Shown here piece after piece: positions 1 through 7,188 of a stretch of DNA of 33,124 nucleotides (positions are counted from its first letter, which is position 1; the number at the start of each line of letters is the position of its first letter). The notes under the pieces were generated by a model. It was not told where the DNA came from. It searched no databases and saw only the letters and a program-made list of their open reading frames with translations. The stretch is from Verrucomicrobiota bacterium (GTDB lineage Bacteria; Verrucomicrobiota; Verrucomicrobiia; Limisphaerales; UBA9464), in the NCBI GenBank assembly GCA_017302195.1, contig JAFLEG010000001.1, positions 1 through 33,124 on the forward strand, read 5' to 3'. The translations under genes and the position numbers were made by a program.

Positions 1-545
1 GGGAACAACAAACCGCAACCAAAGAATCTGTCGATTTGCAGTTCCTCGAACTCGAATTCAGTTGGAGGGACATGTGCAATTAGTTAGTTAATAGTTAGTT
101 AGTTTAGTTAGGTTATGTTTATTTTAGTTTAGACATAGTCGAGTCCTTTTCATGCTGAAAAGCTAAAGCTAAAGCTAAGAACATACCAGCCAAAGAAATC
201 AGAAAATAGCATCAGCTGCAAAGCCTTGATAATCCATTAGTCTAACTTGATTGGTGAGGAACAGTGGGAATGAATGGTATTTTATTATGTTATGATATGA
301 CTGGAGAAGAAAAATGTATCAAGAGTTGGTGTCAGATTTTGAAGTTGATCCTTTGGATATGATGATTGGCTCATTGATGCATTGTGGGGAGAAGAAGAAT
401 CTAGTCAACAAGTTCGCATTGCATCAAGTCGCTTGCATTGAAAACATCGAAGATGGTGTGAGTGACAGAATTTCTTGCTGGGAAGACTGGAAAGATTGGC
501 AGTGTATATTATGGGGAACAGTGATTCTTCCCCTTGTTTCAGGTT
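1..545. other. AT-rich, eukaryote-like contig end, probable chimera
   Basis: This stretch is strikingly AT-rich and low in complexity compared with everything to its right. It has TTAG/TTAGT-type repeats at about 81-112 and an AGCTAA-type repeat at about 161-179. Near 529-541 a pyrimidine-rich run ends in CAG, which resembles a eukaryotic 3' splice site. The composition changes to the GC-rich pattern of the rest of the window between about 540 and 600. An open frame starts at 314 but continues across the composition change into the antisense of the next gene, so it is not credible as a gene. The simplest reading is a foreign, perhaps plant or other eukaryotic, fragment joined by assembly; recent horizontal insertion is possible but less likely. 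I recognise no protein in it. Confidence 0.5.
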
Positions 546-808
546 TGGAACAACGTCCCGTCGGGTTGGGGTACTTGGAGGATCTACGGGAGGTGCAGGT
601 CAGATCGTGGCCGGTTGCACCTGGCGTCTCGTCACCATCCCTGACCCCAACGGCTCCCATCGAATCCGCCGGCGTTGCGCTGTCCCACCCGGACTTGAGG
701 GAGATTCGGCGGCAGCACCCGGACGGCGCCTTCTGGATCTCGCGCCGGCGCGTCCGGCCCTGCGGGAGCTGGATCATCGTGCCATCGGCACGTCGGGATT
801 CCCGAAAC
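546..808. other. GC-rich region with no assigned gene
   Basis: This stretch has the GC-rich composition of the rest of the window and lies downstream of the stop codon of the 871-aa protein gene. Frames are open on both strands, as is usual in GC-rich DNA, but none has a recognisable motif, and the frames cross the composition break at about 545. It could be the remnant of a gene cut by the contig end or junction. I assign nothing here. Confidence 0.3.
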
Positions 809-3424
809 TCAGGGTCCCTTGTCGGTTCGCTCCCGGACCAGATCCCGGGTGAAACGCGCACCGGGCGGCATCAGGTCTGGAGTCAGCTCTTGAGGCGCCC
901 CCAGGAGGCGATTTCGGGCGTGAATGGCCACCAGGGCGTAGGCGCCCCGGCCCGCAGGTGATTGTTGAAGTTCCGCAACCGCGGCGTTGGCAGCCGGCAG
1001 GTCGTTCTCGAGCACGCGGACAAACACCTTACGAACGGCATCCGGATCGCGCCCTCCAAGAAAGCGGATGGCGTCGCCTGGGGGGAGGCGGTATCGCTGG
1101 ATCCAGATCCATCGCAGCATGGTGGCATCCGCATCCCGTCCGAAGTAATCCAGCGCCTTCTGACGATCGGGATGGTCGGGCTTGGCCAAGGCCGGCACCA
1201 GTTCGGCGAACTGGAGGATCCGCTCCCACCGGTAGCGACCGCTCGTATCCGGATAGCGTTCCAACCGTCCGCGGACTGCATTGCTGAAGGCTTCGACATC
1301 GCCGCGCGCCGCCGCATCCCAGGCCTGGGTCTGGAGATCCGATGCCGAGCCGCTCGCGCCGTCCGCCAACGCGGCCTTCCGCAGTTTTGGATCGTCCAAA
1401 GCCAGACCCAACAGCCATGCCTTCTCCCCGATGTTGTTGGAGACCTTGACCGGATCGCCCAGGTGGGCGCGGACCCGGAAGTAGAACCGGCGAGCCTCCC
1501 CGGGGAAGCCGGACAGCGCATAGGCGTCGAACACCGTCTCCTCAAGGCCCGAATCGGTGTTCTTCCAGTACAGCCGCTCGGCATCCTGGGCCCAGGCCAG
1601 ATCCCGGGGACGCCGAGGCTCCCCGGACTGCAGCACCTCGAAGGTGTTCAGGTTGGGCTGCGGCGCCGCAGCGGCGACACGCTCGCGAAGCGGGAGCAGT
1701 TCGGGATGCGACTTCTTCATCTGCGCCAGATTCCTTCCGGCCAGATAGGTGAGCAGTGGCGCGGACTCCAGGAATCCCCCCTCCTCGAGCAGACGCTCCA
1801 GCGTCGGCGCAATTTCCGACGAGACCCCGCCGTTGCCCAGGAGGGCGCTGTAGCGTGGCACATGCAGCGGCTCCAGCCAGCAGGCGCTGACGAACCGCCG
1901 GGCGGTCGCCGCCGGATCCGCGGCACCGCCCGCACCATGGAACGGCGGAATCTTTTGCCCGGCAAACCGCATGGTTTCGGTAACGTACTGGAGGCGGTTC
2001 ATCGCCTGCTGTCGGGTCTCGTCGCCCTCGCGCGAGGCCTCGAAAAATGGGGACCAGGTTTCGAGAGCCCGCAGTGAAGCCGTCTTCACCGGACGGGCAT
2101 CCTCCCGAGACCCGTACCGTTCGTTGAGGAATCGGTGCCGGACGCCCAACTGCCAGCCGGCCATTTCCCATCCATAGCCCGCCAGGTCACCGCAGGTGGC
2201 CACGGTGGTCTCCCGCAGAGGTCCCGCGGAAAGCTCTTCGGCAAGACGGTAGAGAGGCGCCATTTCTTCCAGCCCTGCGAGGGCGGTGTCCTCCGAGTTG
2301 CGCCCCCTCGACAGTTTCTGCAGAGCCTGCGCACACGAAGTGACACCCTCCCTGAAGGGGGCAAATTCAGCCGAAGCACTGCGTTGCTGGAGGAGATCCA
2401 TCCACGCAAGGCGCTGTGCCAGCGCGCCAAAGCTGAACTGGTGTCCCATCCCCACGGATCCCCGGCTGGCGGCAATCGGAGCGTAGTTGTGAAGCGCGCG
2501 CTGGGAAGCCTTGCTGCGAAAGATCATGGGCAGGACGTCCTCCAGCAGCGGCCAAGTGTGCTCGTCAGCCGCGTTCGCGAACAGGAGGGCGGCGGCCAGG
2601 GACGCCGACGGTGTGTCGCAGGCCGCCAGGAAGGTGGCCTGGGTGTTGGGACGGCTCATCCGCACATCCCACACCCTGACAAGCGGCTGATTGGTCCACG
2701 CCTCGGGCCGTCCCTGCCAGGCGGCGTCCGCTCCGGGTCCGCGCCCGGATTGGTACAGGAGTGGCGTCCAGAAGGCGTCCTCGGTGTTGCCTGAAACGAT
2801 TTCCGCCAACGCCAGCCAGGCAGCTGCACGCGCCAGGAGGAGTCCGTCGAGGGTCACGCGCCCCGCCTGGGGCGGTGGACAGGCGTGCGCCAGCAACCCC
2901 GCAAGCTGGATCGCGGTGGAAACCGGATTGGTGGCGGTCAGGCCATCCGAAATCGCAAAGGCGTTGGTGAGGCTCGACTCCCGCGAAGGGTGGGACCGGG
3001 CGGCGCCGCTCCAATAGGCATCGGACAAAAACCCGGCCTCCGGCACGGCGCGGATCTGCAGTTGCCGTGCCGCTTGTGCCGCCGTCTCCCGGAAGAACTT
3101 CGGCCCCAGGCAGAGCAGGCTGTTGGGATAGTCCAGGGTCACGGACCGGAGCACGTCGGCCGACTCTCCGGTGATCTTCAGGGTCCAGCGGTGCGTGGCG
3201 TCGGTGGCGTCCAAACGGAACCCCACCGTTTGTGGACGTGCCGACTGTCCACTCCGAGCCTCCTGCCAGGCCAGCATCACCCGGACGCATTCCACCGGGT
3301 AGCGCCTCTGGACAACGTCATGAAACGTGGTCTCCGGGGCATAGAACTGCCCGGCGGCCCGGCAGGCAAAACCCAGAAGCAGGGTCAGACGCACGAGGGG
3401 AATCTTGCGGGTCGCCGGGATCAC
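809..3424 (-). CDS. Secreted protein of unknown function, 871 aa
   Basis: I do not recognise this protein. It begins with a short basic segment followed by a hydrophobic stretch (about residues 10-25, LVRLTLLLGFACRAAG), which looks like a signal peptide, so it is probably exported to the periplasm or beyond. The rest is long, with no membrane segment and many alanine- and leucine-rich amphipathic stretches containing paired W and Y residues (for example WLALAEIVSG and EMAGWQLGVRHRFLNERYG). That suggests an all-helical, TPR-like or solenoid fold, which is inference from composition only. No catalytic or metal motif is evident. The start is the first ATG that leaves an intact signal peptide. 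The next gene upstream on the same strand is a TPR-bearing ligase-like gene 180 bp away with a hairpin in between, so co-transcription is uncertain. The 3' end lies close to the suspected contig junction but the stop codon is present. Confidence 0.75.
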   Translation of the reverse strand: MIPATRKIPLVRLTLLLGFACRAAGQFYAPETTFHDVVQRRYPVECVRVMLAWQEARSGQSARPQTVGFRLDATDATHRWTLKITGESADVLRSVTLDYPNSLLCLGPKFFRETAAQAARQLQIRAVPEAGFLSDAYWSGAARSHPSRESSLTNAFAISDGLTATNPVSTAIQLAGLLAHACPPPQAGRVTLDGLLLARAAAWLALAEIVSGNTEDAFWTPLLYQSGRGPGADAAWQGRPEAWTNQPLVRVWDVRMSRPNTQATFLAACDTPSASLAAALLFANAADEHTWPLLEDVLPMIFRSKASQRALHNYAPIAASRGSVGMGHQFSFGALAQRLAWMDLLQQRSASAEFAPFREGVTSCAQALQKLSRGRNSEDTALAGLEEMAPLYRLAEELSAGPLRETTVATCGDLAGYGWEMAGWQLGVRHRFLNERYGSREDARPVKTASLRALETWSPFFEASREGDETRQQAMNRLQYVTETMRFAGQKIPPFHGAGGAADPAATARRFVSACWLEPLHVPRYSALLGNGGVSSEIAPTLERLLEEGGFLESAPLLTYLAGRNLAQMKKSHPELLPLRERVAAAAPQPNLNTFEVLQSGEPRRPRDLAWAQDAERLYWKNTDSGLEETVFDAYALSGFPGEARRFYFRVRAHLGDPVKVSNNIGEKAWLLGLALDDPKLRKAALADGASGSASDLQTQAWDAAARGDVEAFSNAVRGRLERYPDTSGRYRWERILQFAELVPALAKPDHPDRQKALDYFGRDADATMLRWIWIQRYRLPPGDAIRFLGGRDPDAVRKVFVRVLENDLPAANAAVAELQQSPAGRGAYALVAIHARNRLLGAPQELTPDLMPPGARFTRDLVRERTDKGP

Positions 3425-3524
3425 CCACCGACTGAACCCACCGGTCCACGGGGTGTCAATCGGACAGCACTACGAGAATCCGGAGGATCCCATTCGAAGC
3501 CGGGGAAGCCTCCGAGCTCCAAGT

Positions 3525-3554
3525 CCGGCGGGCCGTAAATATTTCCCCCGCCGG
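3525..3554 (-). terminator. Hairpin between ligase-like gene and 871-aa gene
   Basis: CCGGCGGG (3525-3532) and CCCGCCGG (3547-3554) are perfectly complementary 8-base arms around a 14-base AT-rich loop. The hairpin sits about 50 bp past the stop of the ligase-like gene and about 100 bp before the 871-aa gene, both on the minus strand. It could be a terminator or attenuator. There is no clear T-run, so intrinsic termination is only a suggestion. Confidence 0.3.
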
Positions 3555-3604
3555 CCTGCCCGGCAGGATGACGGTCTGGTGAGCGTCACCGGCTCCAACG
3601 CCAA

Positions 3605-5491
3605 TCAGGGCGCGCCCACCGGCGGCAGGGGCTTCAGGCGCTGCTCGGCCTGAGCAATAATGTCCTGGGCGAGGGGGTTGGCCCACCACTGCCATTCCAG
3701 GGACTGCTTCGCCATCTGGCGGGCCTCGGCGGGACGGCCCTGCTGGAGCAGATACCAGGCGACGGCGTTGTGGATGGCGACGTCGTTCGGACCCCGCCGC
3801 ATCGCCTCGGCAAAGGCGGCGGCGGCGGCCTCGGGCTGGTTGAGCCAGTTCTGCGCCTGCCCCAGGGCAAGATGAGCCCGGGCGTTGTGCGGATTGAGCT
3901 GGATCGCCCGCTGCAGGGAGGTCACGGCCTGCCCCGCCTCCTCCTTCCACGCCCCTTCGCCCTGGAGGCTGAGGCGCCGATGCACCTCGCCCAACTCGAA
4001 GGCGGTCCGATCGTTGTCCGGTCCTTCGACCGCCGCGCGTTGCAGGGCCTCCGCCATCGCGGCGTCGAGGTGCCGCATCTGGCGCACGCGGTTCAGGGCC
4101 ATGCCCTCGCGTCCAAAGCGGGACGCCTGGGGCAGCATCCAGACCAGTGTCGCGGCGGCCGCCGCGGTGAGGATGAACCGGCCGGGCAGCCGCGGACGGA
4201 ACCAGAAGCGTTCGGTGGAAAACCGCAGCGTCGAGGCCAGCAAACCCACGATCAGCGCGGCGGTGATGGCGATGCCCGGCGTGTGCAGGTCGAAGTCCAC
4301 GATGCAGTGCAGTCCGAGCCCGACCAGTCCCACCCAGGCTCCCAGGAAGAAGGCGGTCCGATTGCTGGTGCGAGCGCCCAGGTCCCCGGACGACCGCTCC
4401 ATGTACCGGCTGGACCGCACCACGCCCCAGACCAATCCCAGGAGGGTGAGTCCCATCAGCCCGGCGCCCGCGATGCCATAGTCCACCAGCAGGTTGAGGT
4501 ACTCGTTGTGCACCCGGACCGGCGCAGCCTGAAAACGGGCGGGACGGTACGCGGGAAAGCGGATGTCAAACTGGGACGGGCCGACCCCCAGCCAGGAGTG
4601 GTCCCGCCACATGGCCACCGCCGGCTTCCACAATTCGCGGCGTCCGGCAGAATCCATGTTCCCCTCCTGGGAGAGGTTTTCGATGCGCGCCCGCGCCTTC
4701 TCGGAACGCGACAGGAAGACCATGCCTCCGATCGCCAGAACGCCCACGGCGAGGGCCACCGGGAGGCGCAGTTCCCGGCGGCGCCATCCGATCCACGCAA
4801 ACAGGATCACCAGCGCCGCCGCGGCCGCCGCCCATCCGCCACGCGACATGGTCACGGCGATGCCTCCGGCCATGATCAGCGCGGCGTAGCCGTGCAGGAC
4901 CTTGGACAGCGACTTGCCGCGCCCCACGAAGACCTGCGCCATGGCCAGCGGGAGCAGCATCACCAGGAAGCCGGCCAGGTGATTGGGATTCACGAAGGGA
5001 CCGCCGGCCCGCTTCACATAATTGAGCGGCTGGATGAGCCACAGGATGCGGTTGGATCCGCTTACCCACTGGATGATGGCATAGGCGGCCACCGCGCCGC
5101 CGAGTCCAACCAGCGCATGGGCCATCCACTGCATCGTTTCCTGGCGGTAGGAATTGTTGAGCGCGACGAGAAACACCACCGCGCACACGCAGACCAGCAG
5201 CAGTTCCCGGCGTGCGGGATAGGTGACATCCACCCCCATCGCGCGCCACGCGGCGTAGCCCACGAAACCCAGCGCCGGCCAGATCATGGGATGCAGCAGC
5301 ACGCGGTGGGACGGATTGAGCCAGAGCCGGGCGATCCACACCGGGAGTGCGAGGGCGGCCAGTCCGGACACCAGGCCCAGCTCGCTGGTCCGCACTCCGC
5401 CAAATCCCACCACCGCGACCGTCACCAGGGCCAGGAGGAGTCCGACCAGCGCCTGCTCACCCAGCTCATCGAGTTTTTCGCGATCCCACAT
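3605..5491 (-). CDS. O-antigen ligase-like (Wzy_C) membrane protein with TPRs
   Basis: A polytopic inner-membrane protein of 628 aa of the O-antigen ligase/polymerase (Wzy_C) family, which joins or polymerises glycan chains on lipid carriers at the periplasmic face. Many hydrophobic segments fill residues ~15-270. Family signatures visible are GPFVNPNHLAG (~164-174), MSRGGW (~215-220), WLGVGPSQF (~300-308) and HNEYLNLLVDYGIAG (~328-342). A second hydrophobic block follows, then a soluble C-terminal tail (~500-628) with TPR-like helices such as LNPHNARAHLALGQAQ and GPNDVAIHNAVAWYLLQQG. I start at the ATG giving MWDREKLDELGEQ; an in-frame ATG 105 bp further upstream would add 35 residues without family character. 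The start has no strong Shine-Dalgarno site. Ligases are not usually this long, but the fused TPR form is common in Verrucomicrobiota and similar bacteria. No other polysaccharide genes are adjacent, so the substrate is unknown. Confidence 0.85.
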   Translation of the reverse strand: MWDREKLDELGEQALVGLLLALVTVAVVGFGGVRTSELGLVSGLAALALPVWIARLWLNPSHRVLLHPMIWPALGFVGYAAWRAMGVDVTYPARRELLLVCVCAVVFLVALNNSYRQETMQWMAHALVGLGGAVAAYAIIQWVSGSNRILWLIQPLNYVKRAGGPFVNPNHLAGFLVMLLPLAMAQVFVGRGKSLSKVLHGYAALIMAGGIAVTMSRGGWAAAAAALVILFAWIGWRRRELRLPVALAVGVLAIGGMVFLSRSEKARARIENLSQEGNMDSAGRRELWKPAVAMWRDHSWLGVGPSQFDIRFPAYRPARFQAAPVRVHNEYLNLLVDYGIAGAGLMGLTLLGLVWGVVRSSRYMERSSGDLGARTSNRTAFFLGAWVGLVGLGLHCIVDFDLHTPGIAITAALIVGLLASTLRFSTERFWFRPRLPGRFILTAAAAATLVWMLPQASRFGREGMALNRVRQMRHLDAAMAEALQRAAVEGPDNDRTAFELGEVHRRLSLQGEGAWKEEAGQAVTSLQRAIQLNPHNARAHLALGQAQNWLNQPEAAAAAFAEAMRRGPNDVAIHNAVAWYLLQQGRPAEARQMAKQSLEWQWWANPLAQDIIAQAEQRLKPLPPVGAP

Positions 5492-5813
5492 GGTTGATTC
5501 CCAGGAGGCTAGGACCGAAGCGCCCCCCGCCGGAAGCAGAACTTCAACGACACCAGCCCAGGACACGGGGAACCCCGGGGCGATGCCAGGGCACACTGGG
5601 TTCCGTGCTGGCCCTCCTGAGCCGTCACTGTTCCATGGAATTCAGAGCACTGGCACCGCAGAGGCCCGGAGACACGGAGAAGAACGCCAAATTCATGGAG
5701 GCCGCACCCCTCACCGAACCGTGATTGCGCCTCGCCCAATGCCCACCGTCTTTCCTCCGTGTGCCCAGCGCCTCTGTGGTGAAACCCGCCGCTTCCCACC
5801 GCATCGCTACCGC
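5492..5813. other. Intergenic region containing an inverted repeat element
   Basis: No gene is visible in these 322 bases. They separate the ligase-like gene from the DUF1552 gene, both on the minus strand. The main content is the imperfect inverted repeat annotated separately. A promoter for the ligase-like gene would be expected near 5500-5600, but I cannot point to convincing -35/-10 boxes. Confidence 0.5.
5654..5781. repeat. Imperfect inverted repeat pair, dispersed-repeat type
   Basis: The arm at 5654-5681 (starting CACCGCAGAGG, containing ACACGGAG) matches the reverse complement of 5752-5781 (ending CGCCTCTGTGGTG) with a few mismatches, about 70 bases apart. Related strings occur at 25667-25693 (CTCTGTGCCTCTGCGTCTC) and near 29235-29265. 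This resembles the small non-coding 'cgcagaggcacagag' repeats I know from many bacterial genomes, including PVC-group ones. Function is unknown. Confidence 0.6.
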
Positions 5814-7184
5814 TCAGATGCCTTCGAGCCGTCCGGTGCTGTCGCCCACCTTCTCGGCCTTCACCCCCATGCGGTCGAGCAGGGAGGCGTAGAGGTTGGT
5901 CATCGGCGTCTGCTGGGCGAGCTTGAGGTGGCGTCCGGATTGCAACCCGCCGCCGCCGCGGCCGGCCAGCACCACCGGGAGATCATCATGGTTGTGCTTG
6001 TTGCCGTCGCCGATGGCGCAGCCATAGACAATCATGGAGTTGTGGAGCACCGAGGTGCCGTCCGCATCCTTGAGGGACTCCAGGGTCTGTAGGAACCGGG
6101 CGAAGCGCTCCATGTACCAGTGTTCGATCTTGGCGACCTTGAGGATCTTTTCCTGGCTGCCGGAATGGTGGGTGAGGAAGTGGTGTCCCTCGGAGATGCC
6201 CAGCGTGGGGAAGGGCCGGTTGCTCCCCTCCGGCGCAACGGCAAAGCTCACCACCCGCGTGGAGTCGGTGTGAAATGCCATGGCCATCAGGTCGTACATC
6301 AGGTCCACATGCTCCCGGTGACCCTCGGGCACGCCGGCCGGCTCGGGAATTGTCGGGTCCGGCAGCCGGAAGCGCTCCGCCTTCTCAATCTGGGTCTCGA
6401 TCTTGCGGATGCCCGCCAGGTACTCGTCCAGCTTCTGACGGTCGTTGCGTCCGAGGTCGCGGTTCAGGCGGTGGACATCCTCCAGCACGAAATCCAGCAC
6501 GCTCTTCCGCCGTGCCAGCCGCTGCCGCAGGTTGGACAGCCGCTCCGCCCCGTTCCCGCCACCGAAGAGCTTCTCGAAGACGGTCCGCGGATTGGCCTCC
6601 GGCGCGAGCGGCAACGACTCCGAGGCCCAGGAGATGTTGTACTGGTAGGCGCACGGATAGCCGGTGTCGCACGAGCCATACAGGCGGGCGCCCTCCACCC
6701 CGAGCTGCAGGGAATCCAGCCGGGTGAGATGGCCCACCTGACGGGCGGCGATCTGGTCCACGGAAATGCCCAGATGCAGGCGCGACCCCAGGGTCTTCCA
6801 GGCGTGACAGCCGGTCAGGAAGGACGCGCCGGACCGCGCATGGTCGCCGGGACCGTCGCCCCAGTTGTTAGCCGCATCGTGGGTCAGGTGCGTGATGACC
6901 TGGAACTGCTCCCGGAGATCCTTCATGGGCAGGAAGGTCTCGTTCATCTCGTACTCGCGGCCCTCGCCCCTCGGAAGCCACCGCTCGTAGTTCGAGCCGT
7001 TGGCGAAGGCGATGAAGCCCATGCGCAGGGGCATGCCGGTGGCGGTGGTGGCCATTGGCAGGGCCGATTCGGCGAGCAGCCGTGAGCCGGGCAGCAGCGA
7101 TTCCAGGGCCGGCAGTGCCAGGCAGACGCCGGCACCGCGGAGGAATCCGCGGCGATCGAGACGGAGGGGGCGCGATGGGTTCAT
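5814..7184 (-). CDS. DUF1552 domain-containing Tat-exported protein
   Basis: This 456-aa protein belongs to the DUF1552 family, common in planctomycetes and verrucomicrobia and of unproven biochemical role. The N-terminus carries a twin-arginine signal (RRGFLRG at residues 11-17, then a hydrophobic stretch GVCLALPALESLLPG), so it should be exported folded, possibly with a cofactor. Family landmarks include the segment around SCDTGYPCAYQYNISW, the HFLTHHSGSQEKILKVAKIE stretch and the C-terminal YGCAIGDGNKHNHDDLPVVL motif rich in His, Asp and Asn. The fold is thought to be related to sulfatase/alkaline-phosphatase-like DUF1501 proteins, but that is family-level inference. It starts only 4 bp after the stop of the DUF1592 gene, so the two are translationally linked. 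This pairing is the normal arrangement in these phyla and suggests the two exported proteins act together. Confidence 0.92.
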   Translation of the reverse strand: MNPSRPLRLDRRGFLRGAGVCLALPALESLLPGSRLLAESALPMATTATGMPLRMGFIAFANGSNYERWLPRGEGREYEMNETFLPMKDLREQFQVITHLTHDAANNWGDGPGDHARSGASFLTGCHAWKTLGSRLHLGISVDQIAARQVGHLTRLDSLQLGVEGARLYGSCDTGYPCAYQYNISWASESLPLAPEANPRTVFEKLFGGGNGAERLSNLRQRLARRKSVLDFVLEDVHRLNRDLGRNDRQKLDEYLAGIRKIETQIEKAERFRLPDPTIPEPAGVPEGHREHVDLMYDLMAMAFHTDSTRVVSFAVAPEGSNRPFPTLGISEGHHFLTHHSGSQEKILKVAKIEHWYMERFARFLQTLESLKDADGTSVLHNSMIVYGCAIGDGNKHNHDDLPVVLAGRGGGGLQSGRHLKLAQQTPMTNLYASLLDRMGVKAEKVGDSTGRLEGI

Positions 7185-7188
7185 GGGA

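Noticed and set aside
314..961. 215-aa ORF crossing the composition break
   Set aside because: It spans the suspected chimeric junction and then lies antisense to the 871-aa gene.
3770..5497. 575-aa plus-strand ORF opposite the ligase-like gene
   Set aside because: Exact antisense of a strongly supported Wzy_C protein; composition is Gln/His/Arg-rich with no motifs, as expected of a GC-rich shadow.
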